A model generated the notes under the pieces. It did no database searches, was not told where the DNA came from, and saw nothing but the letters and a program-made list of their open reading frames with translations. The position numbers were made by a program, and so were the translations under genes. This document shows, one piece after another, positions 27,650 to 35,264 of a DNA stretch of 64,000 bases (position 1 is its first letter; every line of letters starts with the position of its first letter). The DNA comes from Pinirhizobacter sp036499745 (GTDB lineage Bacteria > Pseudomonadota > Gammaproteobacteria > Xanthomonadales > Rhodanobacteraceae): the NCBI RefSeq assembly GCF_036499745.1, contig NZ_DASYDG010000031.1, positions 62,001 through 126,000 of the forward strand, written 5' to 3'.

Positions 27650-28575
27650 GACAACCCGGATGTGCGCAGCGCGATGATCGTCTTCCCGTTGATCCGCCGG
27701 GTCGGATTGAAGGCGGCGACGGCATCGTCGAGGGTAGAGACGGTGCCGATGCTCGTCCGCAGTCGTCCGTCCCGCACCCGCTGGACGATCTCACCCAGTT
27801 GCGCGCGGTCGGACTCGACGACGAAGTCGATTGCCAGGCCGTGGTCGGGCCGCGCCTGGCTCGGCCCGACCACGGACACCAGTGTTCCTCCGGCTCGAAT
27901 CAGGCCCGCGGACCGCTTCCCGATGTCGCCGCCGATGACATCGAACACCAGGTCGACTCCGCCGACGTCTTCCAGGACATCGTTGTCGAGATCGACGAAT
28001 TCCTGCGCGCCGAAATCGAGCACCTTCTGACGATCGGCGGCACGTCCGGTACCGATGACATGGGCGCCAAACTCACGTGCCAGTTGCGTCACGATCGACC
28101 CGACTGCGCCAGCCGCGCCGTGCACGAGGGCGCTCTGCCCCGCCCGAAGGCGGCCATGCACGAATAGTCCCTGCCACGCGGTCAGACCCGAAATCGGCAG
28201 GCTCGCGCCCACCGTGAAGTCGACATCGCCCGGCAGCGGTGCGAGATTGCGCGCTTCGACGGCCACGTACTCCGCCAGGGTGCCGTCGCGACTCCAATCC
28301 GTGAGGCCGAACACCCGCTGTCCCACCGACAGTCCCGTCGTGCCGTAACCCAGCGCGGTGACCACGCCGGCCAGCTCGTGACCGGGGATCGATGGTGTTC
28401 GGTCACGACCAAGGCGATCGGTCCATGTCGAAGGCCACGCCAGTTCAGTGTGGACAAATCCCGACGCATAAACCTGGACGACGACGTCGTTGATCGCAGC
28501 TTGTGGCTCCGGCCGCTCCACCAGCTTCATCCCGGCCGTTCCCGCCGCCTGGTCCGTCACCACTATCGCTTTCAT
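27646..28575 (-). CDS. Zinc-free MDR NADP-dependent oxidoreductase
   Basis: A 309-residue medium-chain reductase of the quinone oxidoreductase type. GHELAGVVTALGYGTTGLSV and LPISGLTAWQGLFVHGRL are followed by the cofactor loop ALVHGAAGAVGSIVTQLAREF; no structural zinc cysteines are present. The usual reaction is reduction of quinones or activated alkenes with NADPH. It lies 106 bases from the SDR gene on the same strand and may share its control. The divergent AraC gene lies upstream of the SDR. Substrate is not predictable. Confidence 0.88.
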   Translation of the reverse strand: MKAIVVTDQAAGTAGMKLVERPEPQAAINDVVVQVYASGFVHTELAWPSTWTDRLGRDRTPSIPGHELAGVVTALGYGTTGLSVGQRVFGLTDWSRDGTLAEYVAVEARNLAPLPGDVDFTVGASLPISGLTAWQGLFVHGRLRAGQSALVHGAAGAVGSIVTQLAREFGAHVIGTGRAADRQKVLDFGAQEFVDLDNDVLEDVGGVDLVFDVIGGDIGKRSAGLIRAGGTLVSVVGPSQARPDHGLAIDFVVESDRAQLGEIVQRVRDGRLRTSIGTVSTLDDAVAAFNPTRRINGKTIIALRTSGLS

Positions 28576-28681
28576 GGAATGTCTCCTCGAATGTGTTGCT
28601 GTTTGATACCTCCACCGAATTGAATACGATACCCTCGAACGAGTCTGGTGCCTTAGCCAGGCAGCTTTTGCCGGGTCAGGG

Positions 28682-29425
28682 TCAAACCGACTGGGCCCAG
28701 TTCACCGCGTCGGCACCGGCAGGAATTCGCATGGGGCTCAAGGGGTCATTCACCGCGCGCCACACGGCTTCCGCCACGTCCTGTGCATGCGTGACCGGTC
28801 CCGTTTCTTCAAGACGCGCGAAGACACTTTTCACCAGATCGGCATAAGCCTCGTGATCGAGGCCCTGGGCGTGGGTGCGCGCGTTATCCCCGAAGCGGGT
28901 CTCGGGTGAACGCCCCGGCAGCACCAGGCGCACGCGTATGCCGAACTGCTCCAGTTCCAGTGCCATCGACTCGGTAAACGCGTTTACTGCCGCCTTGCTC
29001 GCCGTGTACGAAGCAATCAAGGGAATCGATTTCAAGGTCACGCTCGACGTTACATTCACGATGACACCGGCCTTGCGTTGCCTGAATTGCGGCAGGACGG
29101 CTTGAGTCAAAGCCATGGTGCCGAAGGTATTGGTTTCGAAAATCTCGCGTACCGTCGTCATCGGAATGGCCTCGGCAGGCGACGCGGCACCGAAGCCTGC
29201 GTTGTTGACCAGGGCGTCTATCGGCCCTGCGGCCTGGACGGCTTGCCGGATGCTTTCCGGATCGGTGACGTCAAGCGCAATGACGCGCAGGTGCTCGGAA
29301 CGGGGCAGTACATCCTCGCGCGGCTTGCGCATCGTGGCGACGACCTTCCAGTGGCGATCCAGAAAGTATTTGGCCGTCTCGAGTCCGAAGCCGGATGAGC
29401 ATCCGGTGATCAGAATGGTTTTCAT
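28682..29425 (-). CDS. Short-chain dehydrogenase/reductase
   Basis: A 247-residue classical SDR. TILITGCSSGFGLETA is the cofactor loop, DALVNNAGFGAASP the central motif, and SYTASKAAVNAFTESMALE holds the catalytic Tyr-x3-Lys, with the preceding serine in NVTSSVTLKS. The ATG at 29425 has GAGGA upstream; the longer frame running through the AraC gene is a shadow. It diverges from the AraC gene across 99 bases and is followed on the same strand by the MDR gene, so the regulator probably controls both. The substrate is unknown. Confidence 0.9.
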   Translation of the reverse strand: MKTILITGCSSGFGLETAKYFLDRHWKVVATMRKPREDVLPRSEHLRVIALDVTDPESIRQAVQAAGPIDALVNNAGFGAASPAEAIPMTTVREIFETNTFGTMALTQAVLPQFRQRKAGVIVNVTSSVTLKSIPLIASYTASKAAVNAFTESMALELEQFGIRVRLVLPGRSPETRFGDNARTHAQGLDHEAYADLVKSVFARLEETGPVTHAQDVAEAVWRAVNDPLSPMRIPAGADAVNWAQSV

Positions 29426-29524
29426 GGGGAGTCCTCGTGTTGGTTTGCCATACCAAGACAATAGGCTCCCGGGACCGGACGATCTATAATTGAAAGTCCA
29501 AGAGTTGTTTGCAGGAGTCCGGAT

Positions 29525-30430
29525 ATGGTCGATCCACTCGCTGAGGTCGTCACCTTGCTGCAGCCCGGTGCCCGGTTCTCGAAGGCCGTCGTCGGCGCCG
29601 GCTCGTGGCGCGTCAGCCGTTCGGACGCAGGACAGCCCTTCTACTGTGTGCTCCTCGAGGGCGCATGCCGTCTGGTCGTCGACGGGCACGAGGCGATCGA
29701 ACTTCGGTCGGGCGACTTTATCCTGGTCCCTGCGGCTTACGGTGTCGCGATGTCCAGCCTCACCGCTCCCTCGGAAGGGGCTGCCGAAACACCGCCTGTT
29801 GCGCTGGCCACCGGAGAGTTCAGGGTCGGCGACCAGGATGGCCCAACCGACCTGCGGATGTTGGTGGGCCACTGCACCTTCGGCTCCCCCGACGCGAGCC
29901 TGTTGGTATCGCTCCTTCCCAGACTCATCCATGTGCGGGGCGAGCCGCGCCTTGCCACTCTCGTGCAGCTCGTGAAAGATGAATTCCACGAGCGGCGTTC
30001 GGCACGCGAAGTCATCCTCACCCGTCTGCTGGAGATTCTTCTCATCGAAGTACTCCGCTCGTCGGCAGGCACCACGGCATCACCCGGGCTCGTGCGCGGA
30101 CTTGCCGACGAACGCGTTGCCATGGCAATACGACGCATGCACGAAAGCCCGACCAGACCATGGACGATCGCCCAGTTGGCGAAGGAGGCGGCACTGTCTC
30201 GTTCAGCGTTCTTCGAGCGTTTCAACCGCGCGCTCGGAGTCGCCCCGATGGAGTATCTGCTCGCCTGGCGTATGGCTTTGGCCAAGAACCTGCTGCGCCG
30301 AAAAGAGGGTAATGTCGCCGAGGTTGCCCAGCACGTCGGCTACAGCTCCCAAAGCGCCTTCAGCGTCGCATTTACCCGCCATGTCGGATTGCCGCCGACG
30401 CGGTATATGCGGGAGCAACCGGACGCCTGA
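29525..30430 (+). CDS. AraC-family regulator with cupin-like sensor
   Basis: A 301-residue transcription factor. The N-terminal 180 residues resemble the cupin_6/AraC_binding_3 sensor domain (VLLEGACRLVVDGHEAIELR, then SGDFILVPAAYG); the C-terminal 100 residues hold two helix-turn-helix motifs (IAQLAKEAALSRSAFFERFN and VAEVAQHVGYSSQSAFSVAF) ending PPTRYMRE. GGAG lies about eight bases upstream of the ATG. It diverges from the SDR gene; the 99-base spacer contains a TATAAT at 29485-29490 with no good -35 box. It is the expected regulator of the SDR-MDR pair. Confidence 0.9.
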   Translation: MVDPLAEVVTLLQPGARFSKAVVGAGSWRVSRSDAGQPFYCVLLEGACRLVVDGHEAIELRSGDFILVPAAYGVAMSSLTAPSEGAAETPPVALATGEFRVGDQDGPTDLRMLVGHCTFGSPDASLLVSLLPRLIHVRGEPRLATLVQLVKDEFHERRSAREVILTRLLEILLIEVLRSSAGTTASPGLVRGLADERVAMAIRRMHESPTRPWTIAQLAKEAALSRSAFFERFNRALGVAPMEYLLAWRMALAKNLLRRKEGNVAEVAQHVGYSSQSAFSVAFTRHVGLPPTRYMREQPDA

Positions 30431-30447
30431 GTGGTTTCCGCCACGGG

Positions 30448-31728
30448 TTACTTCACCGCATAACGTTGCCATAAATAGATAGGCAGTCCGGCGAGCAAAA
30501 GCACCGCACCCCACAGCAACGTTTCGGCCCCTGTACCGATCAATGCCCATACGCTGAAGGCCAGGGCGCCCAGTGCAACCAGTCGCCGCCATCGCCTGGC
30601 CGTCGTGTCAATCCGCCACCATGCAAGCACGGTTACCAGATAAGGAACGAGTGTCGCCGCGGTAGACAGCAAAATGGTGAAGGTGAACAACGCCACCAAT
30701 GTACGGCTGTAATTGGAGGCAATCAGCCCACTGGCAAGCACGCTGCTGACCAACAGCCCGATCCATGGTGTCCCGCGTTTATCCAGCCGGGCGAAGCACT
30801 TGGGAAACAAGCCATCTTCCGCAGCTGCAAGCGTTGTCTGCGCTTGCAGCAGCACCCATCCGTTGAGTGCGCCAAAACACGAAACCGTGGCGACGACACC
30901 AATCCCGATACCAGCTAGGTTGCCCCAAACCCGCCTCGCTGCCTCGGCCATGGGCGCGGCCGATGTGTGCAGTACGTCAGCGGGAAGCATACCGATGACC
31001 ACGGTGCAGGCCAGCATGGTCGCCAGCCCCGCTATCGTCACGCCGATGATGGTGGCGCGAGGGACAGTGCGTTGTGGATCGATTACGACATCGGTCGGCA
31101 CGGTGGCGCTTTCCAGGCCAAGGAACGCCCACAAAGTCAATGCAGCAACGGACGAGGCAACGCTTACCAGGGGGCGACCGCTGGAATTGAAGGGTTCGAA
31201 AGCGCTCGCATGCACCCAACCCAGCCCCAACAGGCCAAATACGACCAGTGGCACCAGCTTGAGTAACGTCAGCACGATCGCCGTGCGCCCGGCTTCGCGC
31301 ACGCCGGCCAGACTGATGGTCGTGCAGATCCACAACGCTACCAACGCGCACAAGGCACTGCGCAATGGCGTGAGCGTTGCCGCCGGCCACACGGAACCCA
31401 GGCTGCCGGCAAATGCCACGGCAATGGCCGCATTGGCCGACCACACGCAGACCCAGTAACTCCACGCCACGATGAAACCGACGCGGTCACCGAATGCGCG
31501 TCGCGCATAGGCGTACGCACCTCCATGATTGGGGATGATGTGCGCCAGCCGGGCATAGACCAGGGCCAGCATCAGTGCGCCACCCAGGCTTATGCCCCAT
31601 CCGAGCAAGCTCGCAGCACCATAAGGCGCCAACGCCGCCGGTAAAACAAAAACCCCTGACCCGATAATATTGCCGATAACCAGTGCGATAAGCATCCATA
31701 GCCCGAGCGACCGCTGAGGGGCGCTCAT
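30448..31728 (-). CDS. APC-family amino acid/amine permease
   Basis: A 426-residue polytopic inner-membrane carrier with about 12 transmembrane segments. The first helix reads LIALVIGNIIGSGVFVLPAA, the helix-breaking GSGVF substrate site of the amino acid-polyamine-organocation family, and PNHGGAYAYARRAFGDR follows. It resembles basic amino acid antiporters (AdiC group) most. Its ATG overlaps the stop of the Rieske oxygenase gene (ATGA), so the two are translationally coupled and the permease probably moves the oxygenase substrate or product. It ends 17 bases from the convergent AraC gene. Confidence 0.88.
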   Translation of the reverse strand: MSAPQRSLGLWMLIALVIGNIIGSGVFVLPAALAPYGAASLLGWGISLGGALMLALVYARLAHIIPNHGGAYAYARRAFGDRVGFIVAWSYWVCVWSANAAIAVAFAGSLGSVWPAATLTPLRSALCALVALWICTTISLAGVREAGRTAIVLTLLKLVPLVVFGLLGLGWVHASAFEPFNSSGRPLVSVASSVAALTLWAFLGLESATVPTDVVIDPQRTVPRATIIGVTIAGLATMLACTVVIGMLPADVLHTSAAPMAEAARRVWGNLAGIGIGVVATVSCFGALNGWVLLQAQTTLAAAEDGLFPKCFARLDKRGTPWIGLLVSSVLASGLIASNYSRTLVALFTFTILLSTAATLVPYLVTVLAWWRIDTTARRWRRLVALGALAFSVWALIGTGAETLLWGAVLLLAGLPIYLWQRYAVK

Positions 31729-32867
31729 GCGATGGCGAGCGAATCGCGGTAAGCACGGCGCAGCATTTCATGAAAATGATGCACGGCATTCTCGCGTAAT
31801 GGATTCAATCGCCCGGCCTCATACGAACCTGAGGCAAGACCGCGCTGCACGTCTTCACACATGGCGACATCCTCATCCTGCACTTCGTCACTGAATGCAA
31901 TGTCTTTTGCACGCCGCGCCTGGGCTTCAGGTGTGTCGTCGGGGGTGTAATAGAAGTCGAACTCTACCCGGCAACGATCGACACCAAGCGGCAGGACACG
32001 ATTGGTCTGCAAGCGTCCCGGCAGGATGTTCAACATCGCGTTCGGATACAGGAAATAATACAAAGCCTCCCCGCTGCCGTAGAGATCGTCGCCGCTTTCC
32101 AGCGGGCTGAACTGGAATGAATACCACCGGGCGGTTTCGGTGATATAGCTGCGGTAGTCGAGCAGGCTGTTCAAGCCCGGATGGATGTGAGGTACGTGAT
32201 AACCCTCCAGGTAGTTATCTACATAAACCTTCCAGTTGCAGGCAACTTCGTAGCTCGCACGATGATGGAACTGGTAACCATGCAGCGCCCGGTGCGCCCC
32301 GAGGCGTTCATCGATGCCCTCGACAAATTCATCGAACGGTGGCGCTTCGCCCATGGCGACGAACACCAGGCCCTGCCACACGTGTACGCGAACCTCCGGA
32401 AGCCGGATGTCCGACGGGTTGAAATCCGGCGTACGGCCCATTTCCGGCGCGCCGCGCAGCACGCCGTCCAGGCCGTAGGTCCAGCCGTGGTAACGGCAGC
32501 GGAGATGTTTTGCACCCTTTCCGTCGCAGCTGGCGATCGGCCCCGCACGATGCCGGCATACGTTGTGGAAAGCGCGGATGCCTGACATGTCGCTTCGCAC
32601 GATCAGCAAGGGTAGCCCGGCAATTTCGGTGACGACGTGATCGCCCACGCCAGCCAGTTGTGATTGATGGCATACCAGTTGCCAACTCCGAGCGAAGATG
32701 GCCGAACCATCCAGCGCTGGCATGCGCGTATCGGTATAGAAGCGGGCCGGCAGGGTCAGCGCGTAATCAAGCTGTTGCGGGACGAGCGTATCGGGGGAAA
32801 GCAATTCAGTCATGGCTGGACGCAGCGACGGTGATGGCCGAGTATTCATCGAACCGCGCTGCAGCAT
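31725..32867 (-). CDS. Rieske non-heme iron oxygenase, alpha subunit
   Basis: A 380-residue ring-hydroxylating-type oxygenase. The Rieske cluster ligands are in NVCRHRAGP (Cys104, His106) and LRCRYHGWTYG (Cys124, His127). The mononuclear iron site is in VDNYLEGYHVPHIHPG, with His224 and His229. The electron-bridging residue three positions before the first histidine is Glu221, whereas most family members use Asp; carnitine monooxygenase CntA has Glu here. An amine or betaine demethylation is thus a reasonable guess. The ATG at 32867 has GGGGGAG upstream; the preceding TTG is less likely. No reductase component is encoded in the window. Coupled to the permease. Confidence 0.88.
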   Translation of the reverse strand: MLQRGSMNTRPSPSLRPAMTELLSPDTLVPQQLDYALTLPARFYTDTRMPALDGSAIFARSWQLVCHQSQLAGVGDHVVTEIAGLPLLIVRSDMSGIRAFHNVCRHRAGPIASCDGKGAKHLRCRYHGWTYGLDGVLRGAPEMGRTPDFNPSDIRLPEVRVHVWQGLVFVAMGEAPPFDEFVEGIDERLGAHRALHGYQFHHRASYEVACNWKVYVDNYLEGYHVPHIHPGLNSLLDYRSYITETARWYSFQFSPLESGDDLYGSGEALYYFLYPNAMLNILPGRLQTNRVLPLGVDRCRVEFDFYYTPDDTPEAQARRAKDIAFSDEVQDEDVAMCEDVQRGLASGSYEAGRLNPLRENAVHHFHEMLRRAYRDSLAIA

Positions 32868-32913
32868 CAATACTCCCCCGGGCCGGATAGTCCCAACGAT
32901 CCTGACTCGACGG

Positions 32914-33038
32914 CTGACCAGCCTGACCAGGGAGGGATAGATGGAGAAAACCCTATACCCCGAGCCCGCTTGGGGAATCTCTGCTGACCCCCCGGCCGGG
33001 AATTCCTACCGGGCTCTTCCTGATCGGCCCCGGGTCAG
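32914..33038. other. Spacer with direct repeat and hairpin before the Rieske gene
   Basis: The 179-base spacer holds two adjacent 9-base copies, CTGACCAGC (32914-32922) and CTGACCAGG (32923-32931), and a 7-base inverted repeat CTGACCC (32984-32990) with GGGTCAG (33032-33038). The latter could form a hairpin ending the crotonase transcript, but no T-run follows it. The direct repeat lies 47 bases upstream of the Rieske start and may be an operator. Confidence 0.3.
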
Positions 33039-33046
33039 ATCAATCG

Positions 33047-33772
33047 TCACTTGCGCTCGTCCAAGGCATCGTAGCAGCGGTTCTGTGCAGCCATGAAATG
33101 GCCACGACCCGCATCGTAATCGGTGTTCTGAGCTTCACCGATCAGGCGACGGCACATCTGAAGAGCGACGCCTTCGTCTTGTGGGAGCTTCGCCGCTAGC
33201 TCGCGGACGTGTTCCTCGAGTTGATCTGCGCTCAACACGCCGTCGATCAAACCGGCTTCTTCGGCGTCTATCACACCCCACGTATCGCCGAGCAGCAATA
33301 ATCTGCGCGAGATGCCGGCACCGATCAGGCGTGGCAGGCGGTTTACGCTCAGGCCAGGAAGATATCCGTTGCGCACCTGGGGGCACTTGAAACCGGCTTC
33401 GGCGGTGGCGAAGCGAAAGTCCGCTGCCACTGCCAACTCGAACGACGCTCCGATACACAGCCCATCGATATGGGCGACGCTCACGATCGGCAGTGATTCC
33501 ATACGCCGTATTTGCACTTCCAGATGCCGGTGCTCGCCGATCTCCATACGATCGTGCATGTGGGTATCGTCGCCCAAACAAAAATCCTGCAGTGCCAGCA
33601 GTGCGGCACGGCCACTGTCCTCAACCCGGTCCAGTACCGCGCTCAATCGATCACTCAATATCGATGGCGTGGTCCCGTCACCTTCTCCGACGAGCCGCAC
33701 GATGCCCGCATCGTCGTCGCCCATACACGTAGGTTTGACCCCATCCGATTTCGTGCCGCGCTGTAAGTCCAT
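33047..33772 (-). CDS. Crotonase-fold protein, DpgB-like
   Basis: A 241-residue enoyl-CoA hydratase/isomerase superfamily protein. The fold signature is SVAHIDGLCIGASFELAVAA followed by DFRFATAEAGFKCPQV and NGYLPGLSVNRLPRLIG. Neither of the two catalytic glutamates of enoyl-CoA hydratase is seen at its expected place (PQVRNG instead of PE; RRLLLLGD), so ordinary hydration is doubtful. Together with the adjacent DpgA-like synthase this fits DpgB, the auxiliary protein of dihydroxyphenylacetate synthesis. The start at 33772 was chosen because GGAGGA lies seven bases upstream; a longer ATG start five codons earlier contains that site. It follows dpgA-like by 57 bases. Confidence 0.75.
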   Translation of the reverse strand: MDLQRGTKSDGVKPTCMGDDDAGIVRLVGEGDGTTPSILSDRLSAVLDRVEDSGRAALLALQDFCLGDDTHMHDRMEIGEHRHLEVQIRRMESLPIVSVAHIDGLCIGASFELAVAADFRFATAEAGFKCPQVRNGYLPGLSVNRLPRLIGAGISRRLLLLGDTWGVIDAEEAGLIDGVLSADQLEEHVRELAAKLPQDEGVALQMCRRLIGEAQNTDYDAGRGHFMAAQNRCYDALDERK

Positions 33773-33829
33773 TGTCCAATCCTCCATGAATGAATACTTG
33801 ATTACGCTCTCAGGGTGCGCCTTGCGGCC

Positions 33830-34897
33830 TCAGAAACGGGCCAGGCAGCATTCAATGCTTGCCCCTGGTCCCATCGTCATCATCACCGTGTAGTCGCCAG
33901 GTTCGGCCACCTGTTCCTGCAGGAGCCGCCGGTGTGAGAAGAGGAACGAGCCCGATGAGAGGTTTCCCATATCCTCCAGCACGCTTTCGGTGTGTCGCAG
34001 CGCATGAGATGACAAGCCGAGATTGAACTTGATCGCGTCGATGACCTTGCGGCCGCCGGAGTGGATGATCCAGTGTGCGACGTCGCGCATCCTAAGGCCG
34101 TTCTTCGCGAGTAATGAGTCGATCGGATACCTTACGTTCGCGCCGATCACGTTGGGAATGTCGCGGTCGAGAAAGAACGAGTATTTGCCATCGACATGAT
34201 CGAAGCGCATCGCGTCTATGTGGTCGGTCATGACGTATGAGCAGAAATCGAGCACTTCAGGACCGGTTTGCGTCGACGGTCCGTGCGGGCCGAAAACCGC
34301 CGCGACGGCGCCGTCGCCGAACAATGAATTGACCACCGCCGTACGCATCGTGGCATCGAATACGTAAGATGCCGAGCAGATCTCCACGCATACCAGCGCA
34401 CCGTGCCTTGCTGGATTGAGGCGACAGTAATTGACCACCGGTTGCATACCGTTCAACCCGGCATTGCAGCCCATGCCGACGACGTCCAGGCGGTGCACGT
34501 CCGGACGCAGGCCCAGCGCCTTGGCCAGAAGCGCGGACAATCCGGGGCACAGGAAACCGGTCGAGGTTACGCAAGCGATATAGTCCAGATCATGGGGCTT
34601 GAGGCCCGCCGCCTCGAGTGCGAGTAGCGTCGCCTCGGCACCCGCGGCCACCGCCTCGCGCTTGTGTTTGGCGGCTAGCTCCGCGCTACTTTCGGATCCC
34701 ACTCGCCCATCCGTTCCAGCCGGTGGAAGTGTCAGATACCGCCTGCTGATCCGGGAGTTTCGAAAGTGATTGACCAACTTGCTGTCATTGATGTCAAACA
34801 GTTCTATCAGTTGCTCGTTTGTATAGGGCTGGCCGGGATTGCTTGTTGCGATGCTGAGTACGCGCGGAGCGACTCTGGCGGTGTGTTCGTTGATCAC
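33830..34897 (-). CDS. Type III polyketide synthase, DpgA-like
   Basis: A 355-residue chalcone-synthase-fold enzyme. The catalytic triad is present: Cys144 in DVVGMGCNAGLNG, His279 in AHWIIHSGGRKVI and Asn312 in EDMGNLSSGSFLFS. Its opening (RVLSIATSNPGQPYTNEQLI) and the GMGCNAGLN block match the DpgA group, which condenses four malonyl-CoA into 3,5-dihydroxyphenylacetyl-CoA. The start is GTG with GAGGA nine bases upstream. The following gene resembles DpgB, but DpgC and DpgD are absent, so the product may be dihydroxyphenylacetate or another short aromatic polyketide. Moderately sure of the subgroup, sure of the family. Confidence 0.85.
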   Translation of the reverse strand: MINEHTARVAPRVLSIATSNPGQPYTNEQLIELFDINDSKLVNHFRNSRISRRYLTLPPAGTDGRVGSESSAELAAKHKREAVAAGAEATLLALEAAGLKPHDLDYIACVTSTGFLCPGLSALLAKALGLRPDVHRLDVVGMGCNAGLNGMQPVVNYCRLNPARHGALVCVEICSASYVFDATMRTAVVNSLFGDGAVAAVFGPHGPSTQTGPEVLDFCSYVMTDHIDAMRFDHVDGKYSFFLDRDIPNVIGANVRYPIDSLLAKNGLRMRDVAHWIIHSGGRKVIDAIKFNLGLSSHALRHTESVLEDMGNLSSGSFLFSHRRLLQEQVAEPGDYTVMMTMGPGASIECCLARF

Positions 34898-35264
34898 GAA
34901 AGCGTCCTCGGTTGATTCCGTTCATGTTGAATTCCTTGGGCAACAACTCCTAAAGGCAGGATTTCGCTGCTGCCTTAAGGTACAAGGCACACCGCAAGAT
35001 CGCGACGGCGCCGCGGCAGGATTTCCCTGAAGATCATGTGATCGCGTAGCTGATTGAGGAGTAAGCCCAGGGGCATCGCGGCGCGCTGTGGGCGCCTGGG
35101 CTCGGACACATCGGTCGACTGCCTCAGTCGAACGGCACACGTGCGCGCAGTCCGGGGAGCCTGGTCTATTTATCCAGGCCAGGGAAGCATTCCCGAGCCA
35201 TCCGGCGTCGGGCCCAACTCGCGCTCGCCCGGACCAACTACCGGACGAGCGCTTTCACCAACCC
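34898..35264. other. Gene-free region upstream of the dpgA-like gene
   Basis: No gene is supported in these 367 bases. It contains two near-identical 15-base direct repeats 60 bases apart (listed separately), a 7-base inverted repeat AAGGCAG/CTGCCTT (34953-34976), and the palindrome GATCATGTGATC (35032-35043). All lie upstream of the polyketide synthase gene and downstream of the autotransporter stop, so the region probably holds the synthase promoter and operators. Confidence 0.5.
34955..35029. repeat. Pair of 15-base direct repeats, probable operator sites
   Basis: GGCAGGATTTCGCTG (34955-34969) and GGCAGGATTTCCCTG (35015-35029) agree at 14 of 15 bases and are exactly 60 bases apart, in the same orientation, 58-132 bases upstream of the dpgA-like start. 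Spacing by about six helical turns would place them on one face of the DNA. Confidence 0.5.
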
